Shown: positions 8,318 to 16,587 of the stretch, piece after piece
Numbering within the stretch: the stretch's first letter is position 1
How the letters are laid out: each line of letters begins with the position of its first letter
Source: an uncultured Clostridia bacterium
GTDB taxonomy: Bacteria > Bacillota > Clostridia > TANB77 > CAG-508
DNA length: 30,799 bases
Assembly: GCA_934148985.1 (NCBI GenBank)
Contig: CAKPDO010000016.1
Location: 1 to 30,799 of the forward strand
Direction: 5' to 3'
Notes under the pieces: model-generated
Databases searched by the model: none
What the model saw: the letters and a program-made list of their open reading frames with translations, nothing else
Told to the model about the DNA's origin: nothing
Translations under genes and position numbers: made by a program

Positions 8318-9001
8318 ATGTTTGAAACAAAATATAGTAAATTTTTAACAGTATTATTAATAGTAATAATAGTTGCAATAATAGGATTAGGAGGATATTT
8401 AGGTTATAATTATTTTGAAAGCACAACAAAAGTAGATGATGCAAATAAATATGTATCTTCATTTGTTGAAGAAGTAAAAAATACAGCAAGCACAGGAAAT
8501 ACAACAAGTACAGAAAATATCACAAATCCAGGAAGCATATCAGAAAATATTGCAGCCGCTGATACTAGTTCAAATAATTCTAGTAAAACAAGAACATACA
8601 AAGGATTTAATGTTTTGGGAACGATAGAAATCCCAAAAACAAATGTTAATATGCCTATATTAGAGGGACCAGCAAGCAATAACAAAATCGAAGTTGCAGT
8701 TGCTGTACAATATCCACTAAATACAAAATTAAATACAGAAGGAAATATAGTAATTGCTGGGCATAATTATAGAAACGGAACATTCTTTTCAGACAACAAA
8801 AAATTAGCTAATGGAGATAAAATATATATAACAGATCTAAATGGAAGCAAAGTTGAATATAAAGTATACAACATATTCATTACAACTGAGAATGATAATT
8901 CTTTTTATAATAGAGATACAGATGGAAAAAGAGAAATAACATTATATTCTTGTACAGATGACTTGGATGGAAGATTAATAGTAGAAGCAAGAGCAGACTA
9001 A
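8318..9001 (+). CDS. Class D-type sortase
   Basis: The 227-residue protein has an N-terminal signal anchor (about residues 9-33), a Ser/Thr/Asn-rich linker and a C-terminal sortase domain opening with VLGTIEIPKTNVNMPILEG. The catalytic triad is visible as AGHNYRNG (His 149), LYSCTDD (Cys 212) and GRLIVEA (Arg 219). Sortases cleave sorting signals on exported proteins and join them to peptidoglycan or to other proteins. The GxIxIPKxxxxxPI start and short His-to-Cys distance fit class D, the class common in spore-forming Firmicutes. It is monocistronic, with its own promoter and a strong terminator; no substrate gene with an LPxTG signal is nearby. Confidence 0.85.
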   Translation: MFETKYSKFLTVLLIVIIVAIIGLGGYLGYNYFESTTKVDDANKYVSSFVEEVKNTASTGNTTSTENITNPGSISENIAAADTSSNNSSKTRTYKGFNVLGTIEIPKTNVNMPILEGPASNNKIEVAVAVQYPLNTKLNTEGNIVIAGHNYRNGTFFSDNKKLANGDKIYITDLNGSKVEYKVYNIFITTENDNSFYNRDTDGKREITLYSCTDDLDGRLIVEARAD

Positions 9002-9003
9002 AA

Positions 9004-9040
9004 AAATAAAGGAATTTTTAAAATTCCTTTATTTTTTTTA
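9004..9040 (+). terminator. Intrinsic terminator after the sortase gene
   Basis: AAATAAAGGAATTT (9004-9017) pairs perfectly with AAATTCCTTTATTT (9021-9034), followed by a T-run. Confidence 0.85.
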
Positions 9041-9090
9041 TTTAATAATATATAATACTAAAAAACAAAAGCTTTAGGAGGGAATTATCA

Positions 9091-11093
9091 ATGAATAAGA
9101 CAGAAGCCAAAAAAAGAATGGAAGAATTAACTAAAAAAACATCATATTATGCACAAAAATATTATGATGAAGATAATCCAGAAATAAGTGATTTTGAGTA
9201 TGATATGTTAATGTTAGAATTAAAAGAACTTGAAAAAAAGTATCCTGAATTTATACAAAAAGAATCATACACTCAACATGTAGGTGGAACAGTAAAATCA
9301 CGGATTTAACAAGGTCCAACATGAAGTGCCACTGCTAAGTATGCAAGATATTTTTAATTTAGAAGAAATAGATGACTATGTAAACAAAATACAAACACAG
9401 GCAGAAGAAAATGAAATAGAAAATAAAAACTTTGTTGTAGAAACCAAAATTGATGGATTAACAGCATCTCTAGAATATAAGGATGGAATATTTGTAAGAG
9501 GCTCAACAAGAGGAAATGGGCTAGTCGGAGAAGATGTTACAGAAAACTTAAAAACAATAAAAAATATACCAAAAGAATTAACAGAAAAAGTAACAATTAC
9601 GGTACGTGGAGAGGTTTTTATAAGTAGTAAAGACTTTGAAAAAATGAATCAAGAAAGAGAAGAAAAAGGGGAGGAAACATTTGCAAATGCACGTAATGCA
9701 GCAGCTGGTTCACTAAGACAATTAGATAGTAATATCACAAAAAAAAGACCACTTGATATTTATGTATATAATATTCAAAAAATAGAAGGCAAAGAAATTT
9801 CATCACATTATGAGGCACTAAAATATTTGGAAAAATTAGGATTTAACATAAATCCTATAAAAATTTTATGTAAAAATGAACAAGAAGTAAATGAAGCAAT
9901 AAAGAAAATAGGAGAAAAAAGGAATAGCCTAACATTTGGAATAGATGGGGCGGTTATAAAAGTTGATGACCTAAGATTTAGGGATATTTTAGGAACTACA
10001 GCAAAAAATCCAAGATGGCAAATAGCGTATAAATATCCGCCAGAACAGAAAAAAACAAAATTAATAGATATTGTATGTAATGTCGGAAGAACTGGAGTAA
10101 TAACGCCACTTGCAATCTTAGAACCAGTAAGTGTTGCAGGCTCTACAATATCAAAAACAACACTTCATAATGAAGATTTTATAAAGGAAAAAGAAATAAA
10201 AATAGGGGATACAGTTGTAATTCAAAAAGCTGGAGATGTTATTCCAGAAATTGTAAAAGTTATAAAAGAAGACAGAAATGGAACAGAAAAAGAATTCAAA
10301 ATGCCTGAAATATGCCCTGTATGTGGAGCAAAAACAGTTAGAGAAGAGGGAGAATCAGCAGTAAGATGCACAGGAATAGAATGTCCAGCAAAATTATATA
10401 GAAATCTTGTGCATTTTGTTTCGAGAGAAGCAATGAATATTGATGGTCTGGGGGAGAACATAATAGACCAGTTAATGGATAAAAAATTAATTGCAAATGT
10501 TGCAGATATTTATAATTTAACATTAGAAGATGTTAAGGGATTAAAGAAAAATGGAACAAAATTTGCAACCAATTTAATAAATGCTATAGAAAATAGCAAG
10601 CAAAACGACTTATATAGATTAATTACAGCTTTAGGAATAACTCATATAGGTGGAAAAGCTTCAAAAGTTCTTGCAAAAAAATTTAAAAATATAGACAATT
10701 TGATGAATGCAAGCCTAGAAGAATTATCAGAAATAAATGATATTGGACCAATTATGGCATCAAGTATTGTAGAATTCTTTCAAGCTTCTCAAACAAAAGA
10801 CTTAATTGAAAGATTAAAACTTGCAGGAGTAAATACAAAAGCAGAAGAAAGTGAAAATGAGGATAATAGATTTGAGGGAAAAACATTTGTACTTACTGGA
10901 AGTTTAGAAAAATTCACTCGTGAAGAAGCTCGGAAATATAATAGAAAAATTTGGAGGAAAAGTGTCTGGTTCTGTATCTAAAAAGACTTCATATTTGCTA
11001 GCAGGAGAAGATGCAGGAAGCAAGCTTGAAAAAGCAAGAAGCCTTGGAACTCAAATTTTGACCGAAGACGAATTTTTAGAGATGATAAAATAG
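9091..11093 (+). CDS. ligA: NAD-dependent DNA ligase LigA, read through two CGG +1 shifts
   Basis: Three frames joined at two CGG codons give 666 residues, the normal LigA length. Domain Ia contains YYDEDNPEISDFEYD. The adenylation motif TKIDG has its lysine at residue 119. The OB-fold, four-cysteine zinc finger (CPVCGAK...CTGIECPAKL), helix-hairpin-helix repeats and C-terminal BRCT domain follow. The first break is at 9301-9303 (codon 71), where the C-skip gives KSGFNKVQHEVPLLSM, the expected junction. The second is at 10931-10933 (codon 614) inside BRCT, giving EAGNIIEKFGGKV, and the gene ends in EMIK at 11093. Without the shifts the product would be 70 residues. LigA is essential and no second ligase is visible here, so either decoding is efficient or the assembly is wrong twice. 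The ATG follows AGGAGGG. Confidence 0.92.
9301..9304 (+). other. CGG +1 shift site 3 (ligA, domain I)
   Basis: Zero-frame reading is TCA CGG ATT TAA. Skipping the C gives TCA GGA TTT AAC AAG, restoring S-G-F-N-K-V before the conserved H-E-V-P-L-L-S-M. Confidence 0.85.
10931..10934 (+). other. CGG +1 shift site 4 (ligA, BRCT)
   Basis: Zero-frame reading is GCT CGG AAA TAT with a stop 17 codons on. Skipping the C gives GCT GGA AAT ATA ATA GAA, restoring E-A-G-N-I-I-E and the rest of the BRCT domain. Confidence 0.85.
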
Positions 11094-11109
11094 AAAAAAA
11101 GGGACAAAA

Positions 11110-11156
11110 GGGACCGGGTCTTTTTTGTGCAATTGGCCCCAAAAGACCCGGTCCCT
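11110..11156. repeat. GC-rich perfect 15-bp hairpin after ligA
   Basis: GGGACCGGGTCTTTT (11110-11124) and AAAAGACCCGGTCCC (11142-11156) are exact reverse complements with a 17-base loop. It may terminate ligA transcription, but it ends without a long T-run and is far richer in G+C than its surroundings. The preceding GGGACAAAAG also occurs inside another intergenic hairpin at 23859-23868. Confidence 0.6.
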
Positions 11157-11176
11157 TTCGAGAAAGGAGCGAAAAC

Positions 11177-11416
11177 ATGGAAAATTATACTTTTGAAATG
11201 ATGTATGAAGATTTAAGAAATGGATATCAAATTTATTATACATATGTTAGAAATAGATATTTATTATTTAGAACAGCTAAAAATTGCTATACTCAAAAAC
11301 TTATAAGTGAAAATACAAAAAGTCCACATCCTAAGACAACAATGCTTACACTAAAAAGGGTTAAAGAGATTTTTCCTTTTATGGAGGACATAGAATATAA
11401 AGTATCTGGAGATTAG
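11177..11416 (+). CDS. Small hypothetical protein
   Basis: A 79-residue, tyrosine-rich soluble protein with the central segment LRNGYQIYYTYVRNRYLLF and a C-terminal TLKRVKEIFPFMEDIEY. It starts at an ATG with a GAAAGGAG site, about 80 bp after ligA and just beyond the GC-rich hairpin. No family is recognised. The good ribosome binding site and AT-rich codon usage like its neighbours support a real gene. Confidence 0.6.
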   Translation: MENYTFEMMYEDLRNGYQIYYTYVRNRYLLFRTAKNCYTQKLISENTKSPHPKTTMLTLKRVKEIFPFMEDIEYKVSGD

Positions 11417-11457
11417 TTTCGACATAGCATTTTTTTGAAAATATAAATTAAAAATAT

Positions 11458-11485
11458 TGAAATTTATTAGTGATTAATGTATAAT
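11458..11485 (+). promoter_or_regulatory. Promoter of the leader-peptide/Yip1-like unit
   Basis: TTGAAT (11458-11463) and TATAAT (11480-11485) are 16 bp apart, upstream of the 13-codon leader ORF. Confidence 0.5.
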
Positions 11486-11519
11486 AAATTCGAATTATGG
11501 CGAAAAAGGGTGAAATGCC

Positions 11520-11561
11520 ATGAATAGAAAGAAAATAAAAGGAAAGGAGCGTATAAAGTAA
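11520..11561 (+). CDS. Basic 13-residue leader peptide ending inside a hairpin
   Basis: AAAGGGTG followed by ATG at 11520 opens MNRKKIKGKERIK, stopping at TAA 11559-11561. Its codons cover the GGAAAGGAGC site that is the only plausible ribosome binding site for the downstream gene at 11585, and its stop lies at the end of the left arm of a 9-bp stem: GTATAAAGT at 11551-11559 with ACTTTATAC at 11566-11574. This arrangement would let translation of the leader expose or block the downstream site. Reality of the peptide is inferred. Confidence 0.4.
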   Translation: MNRKKIKGKERIK

Positions 11562-11584
11562 AATAACTTTATACAAAAAGAAAA

Positions 11585-12343
11585 ATGGAAGAAAATAATA
11601 ATGAAAACGAAAATGTAAAAGAAAACGAGAACGAAAGTAGAAATGAAAATGTAAATGCAAATGAAAACGAAAAACAAAATGAAAATGAAAACGTAAATTC
11701 AAATGAAAGCGATTTAAAAAGTCAAGCAAAAGATGCAATAAAACAAGCAAAAGAAGAATTTAAAAAGACAAATGTGAAAGAACAAACAGAAGGCGGAAAA
11801 AATTTAATAAAAAATTTAATTTCAGGCCCAATTGAAACAATGAAAGAAATAATAAATGATGAACACAATAAATATATGGTATTAGCACTTGTGATTGTTG
11901 TAATATGGGCAATCAGCCAAGGATTAAGAAAAATATTAGACCCAATTTGCTTTACATATTACAAATTTAGTTTTTTGGGACTTATTAAAGCTACATTAAG
12001 TCCAGTGCTTAAAGTATTTGTAATGACAGGAATAATATATACATTAAATAAAGGAAAAATAAAATCATTTATGAGTACATTAATACCAGTAGCAATATCA
12101 AGAATACCATTAGTCATCTCATCAATTTTGGGATTATTATATTATATATCAAGCAAAGTAACATATATAACAAGTCCAATAGGTTCAATTTTATCTATAA
12201 TGTCAACAATGCTATTATTCTTTGCAGTAAAAGAATCATTTGGGGAAGAAGATAATGAAAAGGCATTAAAGCTATTTATAAAAATTGAAGCAATCTATTA
12301 CATATTTGATTTTGTGTTAAGTTTCTTAGGAATTAGTTTATAA
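11585..12343 (+). CDS. Yip1-like multi-pass membrane protein with Asn/Glu-repeat N-terminus
   Basis: The 252-residue protein begins with about 45 residues of low-complexity Asn/Glu repeats (NENENVKENEN-type), then a Lys/Gln helix and about five membrane segments from residue 97 to the end, arranged like Yip1/DUF1282 proteins. It is topologically similar to the protein at 19909-20571 of the stress operon. The start is odd: ATG 11585 has only A-rich sequence before it, and the SD at 11541-11550 is separated by a 9-bp stem-loop. If the stem forms, the effective spacing falls to about ten bases. No function is known for bacterial members beyond membrane association. Confidence 0.65.
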   Translation: MEENNNENENVKENENESRNENVNANENEKQNENENVNSNESDLKSQAKDAIKQAKEEFKKTNVKEQTEGGKNLIKNLISGPIETMKEIINDEHNKYMVLALVIVVIWAISQGLRKILDPICFTYYKFSFLGLIKATLSPVLKVFVMTGIIYTLNKGKIKSFMSTLIPVAISRIPLVISSILGLLYYISSKVTYITSPIGSILSIMSTMLLFFAVKESFGEEDNEKALKLFIKIEAIYYIFDFVLSFLGISL

Positions 12344-12357
12344 AATAATTTAAAAAT

Positions 12358-12400
12358 AAAAAAGTGTAAAACATAATAAATTGTTTTACACTTTTTATTT
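12358..12400 (+). terminator. Intrinsic terminator after the Yip1-like gene
   Basis: AAAAAGTGTAAAACA pairs with TGTTTTACACTTTTT around an AT-rich loop, followed by TATTTT. The A-tract and T-tract would also allow reverse termination. Confidence 0.8.
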
Positions 12401-12551
12401 TAGCTAAAATTATATAAAGTACCTAAATTTTTTTACAAAATGAAAAGCAGAAAAACTCATAAATAGAAAATGCTTTTTTGTAAAAGGAAAGAATAAATTT
12501 CAAAAAGTTATGCTAAAATGTAATCAAGCTTAAGAGAAGCGAGGTGAAAAG

Positions 12552-13181
12552 ATGATAGACAAAATATGTTTATTATTAACCAACAAAATACGAAAAGAAA
12601 TGCCAGAGGTTGATGACGAAAGAGCAGAAATAATAAATTATGGTTTGCACCTAATTATAGGTGAACTACCTAAAACTTTTATTATTTTGGGATTATCATA
12701 TTTTTTAGGAGTTTTTAAACTAACTTTATTAACTGTAATTTTGTTATTACCATACAGGGCTGTTTCTGGAGGATTTCACTTAAAAACACATATTGGATGT
12801 ATAGTTGGAACAACACTTATCTACTCGGGCGTAGCAAAAATATCAAATTATATCATTTTCAGCAACCAAATTTTAAAATGTATAATTGCCGTATCAGTCT
12901 GGATATTCGGAATGATAATGGTCCATTTGTATGCACCAGCAGATACAGAAAACATTCCTATACTTTCAAAAAAAGAAAGAAAACGAAAGAAGATTTTATC
13001 TTACATATTTTTAAGCATTGCAATTTTTGTGGCATGCATTATACCTAATAATGAAATCTCTAATATTTTGATTTTTGGATATTTAGTCCAAAGCATTACA
13101 ATCACCAGATTTGCATACAAATTAACAAAAAATAAGTATGGCTATGAAGTATACAAAGATGATTGTATTTCTAATATTTAG
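12552..13181 (+). CDS. agrB: AgrB-type peptide-processing membrane protease
   Basis: The 209-residue, six-segment membrane protein carries the AgrB signature PYRAVSGGFHLKTHIGC with catalytic His 76 and Cys 83, the spacing of staphylococcal AgrB (77/84). AgrB cleaves the AgrD precursor C-terminally and forms the thiolactone ring of the autoinducing peptide. GAGGTG precedes the ATG. agrD follows 74 bp downstream on the same strand, past a hairpin; the sensor and regulator are on the opposite strand, converging on agrD. Confidence 0.93.
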   Translation: MIDKICLLLTNKIRKEMPEVDDERAEIINYGLHLIIGELPKTFIILGLSYFLGVFKLTLLTVILLLPYRAVSGGFHLKTHIGCIVGTTLIYSGVAKISNYIIFSNQILKCIIAVSVWIFGMIMVHLYAPADTENIPILSKKERKRKKILSYIFLSIAIFVACIIPNNEISNILIFGYLVQSITITRFAYKLTKNKYGYEVYKDDCISNI

Positions 13182-13183
13182 AA

Positions 13184-13220
13184 TAATAAAAGGATATTAA
13201 GCCGGCAATATCTTTTATTA
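13184..13220 (+). terminator. Hairpin between agrB and agrD
   Basis: TAATAAAAGGATATT pairs with AATATCTTTTATTA (one bulged G) around a GCCGGC-containing loop. It may attenuate or process the agrB-agrD transcript. Confidence 0.5.
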
Positions 13221-13255
13221 TATAAAATTTTGTACATAAAGGGGAGGAATTTATT

Positions 13256-13375
13256 ATGTTAAAATTTTTAGCAAAGATTTCAGAAAAATATGCAAAATCA
13301 ACTAATACTGCTTGCAATCTACTTTGGGTATTTCATCAACCCAAAATGCCAGCATCTTTAATAAAAAAAGATTAA
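13256..13375 (+). CDS. agrD: AgrD-type autoinducing peptide precursor
   Basis: A 39-residue peptide with a strong GGGGAGG site: an amphipathic N-terminal leader (MLKFLAKISEKYAKS), then TACNLLWVFHQPKMPASL and a charged tail. The TAC...QPK.P.SL pattern is that of clostridial AgrD, with Cys 20 as the thiolactone cysteine and QPKMP as the conserved recognition segment. Seven residues, Cys to Phe, precede HQP, against five in the Clostridium perfringens peptide CLWFT, so the ring may be larger or the cleavage point different. It immediately follows agrB and faces agrC. Confidence 0.9.
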   Translation: MLKFLAKISEKYAKSTNTACNLLWVFHQPKMPASLIKKD

Positions 13376-13385
13376 GAAAAATGGG

Positions 13386-13412
13386 AAAAAGGAGTATTTT
13401 AAATACTCCTTT
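13386..13412. terminator. Convergent terminator between agrD and agrC
   Basis: AAAAGGAGTATTT pairs with AAATACTCCTTTT with almost no loop beyond TT; A- and T-flanks serve both strands. It touches the agrC stop codon. Confidence 0.75.
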
Positions 13413-14758
13413 TAGTAATATATTTCTAAGCATTGCTTAAAAAATTCATCATTATTTTCGGTTATTAAGTTAATATTATTATTATGTTTTAAAATTTTTC
13501 TAACTTCCCATAAACCCATACCTTGGTGATTTTCCTTTTCTGTTACACCTTTTTCAAAGATTAATTTAGTATTAACAGATTTATTTGCATAAGAATTTTC
13601 TATTTGGATAATTTGCACACAAGATTTGGAAGAATCACGAAACATAATTTTTATGATTTTCTCGTTTGAATCAGAAGCAGCTTCAATTGCATTATCTAAA
13701 AATATTCCAAGCATTCTTGAAAATTCATATATTGGCATATGGAGTTTACTAAGGTCAAAGAAAAAATCTAATTGTATTTCAACATTTTGCTTTTTCGCTT
13801 TTTGATATTTGGCTGTAAGTAAATTATATATTCCAGGATTATTGATTAGAATAGGATTTAGCAAAGATACATTGTTTACACTTTGGCATTCTTTTTCTAA
13901 ACTTGTATAATATTTTTTTAATCCATCAATATCGTTGGTATTAACAAATCCGCCAATTGTAAATACCATATTATCAAAATCATGTTTAAAAGCTTTTACA
14001 TTATCATATAAAATTGAAAGTGTAGCATTATATGTTTCCGCATTTTGCAACTCAACTTCCTTATTTTGCAATTGCATTGTTTTAGTAAGACTATACAAGC
14101 TTATTACAAAATACGAAAGTAGTAAGATAAGGTTTAATATATTAATAAATAATGGAGAAATACTAATATAATAATATGTTAGTAGGGCTTGCGTACACAA
14201 AGTGATAATTCCTAAAAATAAATTAAAAAATATTAAAAGCTTATTGCTTTTAGTTAAGTTATCAATTAATTTAAAATGCATTTTCTTTATTTTTAATAAT
14301 TCAATTATCATAAAAACAAAGAAATATAAAATAAATAGATAAGCTAACCCTATAATTGGAATAGTATTTAATTGTTCTGTAGAAATATTCATTAATTTTA
14401 AAAAAGGGTTTAAAATTAATGTGCTAATTAAAGCAAATACAATTGTTGGAATTATAACTGCTAGTAAGGTTTTTAAGGGTGAAGTTTTAAAAATTAATTT
14501 TACAATAATAAACATAGTAAAATAATTTATAAAAGTATTAAATGGACTAGGTATAGTAAATTTACAAAATGTAGAAACAATAGCGAATAGAAACATATAA
14601 GTAAGTTGTTGCGTTTTGTTATAGTTTAGCTGTAAAGTATAGGCTAATAGTTTAAAAACAAGGTATGTTTCAAGAAGTACAGGCAATGTAGTTACAATCT
14701 TAGTTAATATTTCATTCTCTGTAGTCATTAATTCCCAAAAATTATTTAAAACATCCAT
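13412..14758 (-). CDS. agrC: AgrC-type sensor histidine kinase (GHKL, HPK10 class)
   Basis: About 448 residues: a six- to seven-segment membrane sensor half, then AFKHDFDNM (phospho-acceptor His near residue 259), an N box GIFLDNAIEAAS and a G box GMGLWEVRKIL. This is the HPK10/AgrC layout. The ATG at 14758 lies nine bases from AAGGAG and is preferred to a GTG two codons upstream. The start overlaps the end of agrA, so the order is agrA-agrC, the reverse of the usual agrC-agrA. It should sense the peptide made by agrBD, convergently encoded next door. Confidence 0.9.
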   Translation of the reverse strand: MDVLNNFWELMTTENEILTKIVTTLPVLLETYLVFKLLAYTLQLNYNKTQQLTYMFLFAIVSTFCKFTIPSPFNTFINYFTMFIIVKLIFKTSPLKTLLAVIIPTIVFALISTLILNPFLKLMNISTEQLNTIPIIGLAYLFILYFFVFMIIELLKIKKMHFKLIDNLTKSNKLLIFFNLFLGIITLCTQALLTYYYISISPLFINILNLILLLSYFVISLYSLTKTMQLQNKEVELQNAETYNATLSILYDNVKAFKHDFDNMVFTIGGFVNTNDIDGLKKYYTSLEKECQSVNNVSLLNPILINNPGIYNLLTAKYQKAKKQNVEIQLDFFFDLSKLHMPIYEFSRMLGIFLDNAIEAASDSNEKIIKIMFRDSSKSCVQIIQIENSYANKSVNTKLIFEKGVTEKENHQGMGLWEVRKILKHNNNINLITENNDEFFKQCLEIYY

Positions 14759-15464
14759 ATGCACTCACTCCTTTCATAAAATCTTCTTTGTATTTAGGAC
14801 CAATATCGCAAGTATCATTATCTTTAAAATATATTAAATTAGATGCTGGCTCAAGTTTTTCTATATTATTCACATTAGCAATAAATGATTTATGGCATCT
14901 AACAAAATTATTTGGTAAATGTTCTTGAATTTTAGCGAAAGAACTATAGATTTCATAATCTCTTGATTTAGTGTGGAAAATAATTTTCATTCCATCTCTT
15001 TTAATATATTGAACTTCATTTCCATTGATAATAGTATTTTTATTATCTAACCTTATGTAGCTTTTGCCAGAAGAATTGTTTTTTATATCATCAAATAATC
15101 TTAAAACAGTTTCTTCCAAACGTTCTTGAGCTACAGGTTTACATAGAAAATCAAAAGTTTTACATTTATATGCAAGAAAAACGTATTCAGCATGTGCAGT
15201 TGTAAAAATAATATAAGCATTGTTGTTCTCTTTTCTTAGCTTATTAGCAATATCTAATCCAGTTAATTTAGAATTGTTTAAATTAATATCCAAAATAATA
15301 ACATCTACAGGATGTTCCTTTAAATATGAAAATAATTCCGAGTCAGAAGTAGTTTTAAAAGCAACTTTGGCTTCTAAATCATATTTTAAAAATACAGATT
15401 CAAACATATGAGATAATTTATTCAGGGCGTTTAAATTGTCATCACATATTACAAAATTTAACAT
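14742..15464 (-). CDS. agrA: AgrA-type response regulator (REC-LytTR)
   Basis: The 240-residue protein has an N-terminal receiver with acidic CDDN (8-9), phospho-acceptor Asp 59 in ILDINL and a conserved Lys in CKPVA. A C-terminal LytTR DNA-binding domain follows (YIKRDGMKIIFHTKSRDYEI, FVRCHKSFIANVNNI). Such regulators bind pairs of ACAGTT-like sites. It is the first gene of the minus-strand agrAC operon and overlaps agrC by translational coupling. Confidence 0.92.
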   Translation of the reverse strand: MLNFVICDDNLNALNKLSHMFESVFLKYDLEAKVAFKTTSDSELFSYLKEHPVDVIILDINLNNSKLTGLDIANKLRKENNNAYIIFTTAHAEYVFLAYKCKTFDFLCKPVAQERLEETVLRLFDDIKNNSSGKSYIRLDNKNTIINGNEVQYIKRDGMKIIFHTKSRDYEIYSSFAKIQEHLPNNFVRCHKSFIANVNNIEKLEPASNLIYFKDNDTCDIGPKYKEDFMKGVSAYGCFK

Positions 15465-15503
15465 AGAAATCTCCTCTCATACATAAATATTTGGAAAAAA
15501 TAT

Positions 15504-15634
15504 ACAGTTTCAAAAAAAGAAAAATCTCGAAAAAACTGATATTTTCCGTAGATATAAAATGATTATAGAATAAAAGTAAAAAAATGTAAATATGATACCA
15601 TCAATATTTTTTAGATGGTGAACATAAAACAGTT
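15504..15634. promoter_or_regulatory. Candidate LytTR sites and hairpin in the agrA/pdaA intergenic region
   Basis: ACAGTT occurs at 15504-15509 and 15629-15634, with a degenerate inverted copy (AACTGA) near 15534. A small hairpin ACCATC/GATGGT lies at 15597-15619. The sites resemble known AgrA boxes and sit upstream of agrA and pdaA, which diverge here. Confidence 0.35.
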
Positions 15635-15706
15635 TATGCTTTTGAATACGAAAAATGTATTTTATAGTAATAATTGAAAAGTTTACATAATTTTCAAAAA
15701 TAAAGT

Positions 15707-15761
15707 AATAATCTCTCTTTTAATACATAAAATTATAAAAAAGTATTAAGGAGAGATTATT
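15707..15761 (+). promoter_or_regulatory. SD-sequestering stem-loop in front of pdaA
   Basis: AATAATCTCTC (15707-15717) is the exact reverse complement of GAGAGATTATT (15751-15761), which ends at the ATG and includes the GGAGAG ribosome binding site. Inside it TAATAC (15721-15726) pairs with GTATTA (15743-15748). The fold would hide the site for initiation. Confidence 0.65.
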
Positions 15762-16577
15762 ATGTTACATATAAAAAAATCAAAAAATACAACTAAAATA
15801 ATTACAGGGATAACTCTAACTCTTGCAATATTAACACTGACGGTAATAATAGGGCCTAAAGCTACAGAACAAACATCAGGTGAAGTGTTAAGTAATAAAA
15901 AAATAGGTTGGGGAATAAAAAGAAGTGATAATCATAATCAGCCAGATTTAGGAACCGAAAATAAAAGATTAATTGATAAATATAATGGAATGGCGATGGG
16001 AAACAATGAAGAAAAAAATATTTATTTAACATTTGACTTGGGATATGAGGGAGGATACACAGCAAAAATATTGGATGATTTAAAAGAAAAAAATGTAAAA
16101 GCAACATTTTTCATAACAGCGCACTATCTAAATACGGCACAAGATTTGGTGAAAAGAATGATTGACGAGGGACATATTGTAGGAAACCACACAGTTAATC
16201 ACAAAAGTATGCCAGAATTATCAGACGAAGAAGTAAAAACGGAATTAATGAAATTAAACCAAGCATTATACGAAAAATTTGGATATGAGATGAAATATAT
16301 GAGACCACCAAAAGGAGAATTCAGTGAAAGAACATTAAGTCTTACAGATTCACTAGGGTTTAAAACTGTAATGTGGAGTTTTGCATATGTGGATTGGAAT
16401 GATGACAAACAGCCAGCAAAAGAAGATGCGATGAAAAAAATAATTTCAAATTTGCATAATGGAGAAATAATGTTATTACATGCAACTTCAAAAACGAATT
16501 CTGAAATTATAGGAGAAATGGTGGATAATATAAAAAAAGAGGGGTATGAAATCAAAAGTCTAGAAGAATTTAGATAG
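15762..16577 (+). CDS. pdaA: PdaA-type polysaccharide deacetylase (spore cortex muramic-delta-lactam)
   Basis: A 271-residue exported protein: a signal anchor at about residues 11-29, the PdaA lead-in WGIKRSDNHNQPDL, then a NodB deacetylase domain. Motifs are TFDLGYEGG (Asp 92 in the catalytic position), HTVNHKS (His 143 and His 147, metal ligands), RPPKGEF and a late LLHATS (His 240). TFDLGYE in place of TFDDG is characteristic of PdaA, which removes acetyl groups so that muramic delta-lactam forms in spore cortex. It is followed within 11 bp by yqfC and then yqfD, giving a sporulation cluster. Initiation may be controlled by the masking hairpin. Confidence 0.92.
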   Translation: MLHIKKSKNTTKIITGITLTLAILTLTVIIGPKATEQTSGEVLSNKKIGWGIKRSDNHNQPDLGTENKRLIDKYNGMAMGNNEEKNIYLTFDLGYEGGYTAKILDDLKEKNVKATFFITAHYLNTAQDLVKRMIDEGHIVGNHTVNHKSMPELSDEEVKTELMKLNQALYEKFGYEMKYMRPPKGEFSERTLSLTDSLGFKTVMWSFAYVDWNDDKQPAKEDAMKKIISNLHNGEIMLLHATSKTNSEIIGEMVDNIKKEGYEIKSLEEFR

Positions 16578-16587
16578 GAGCAAAAGT

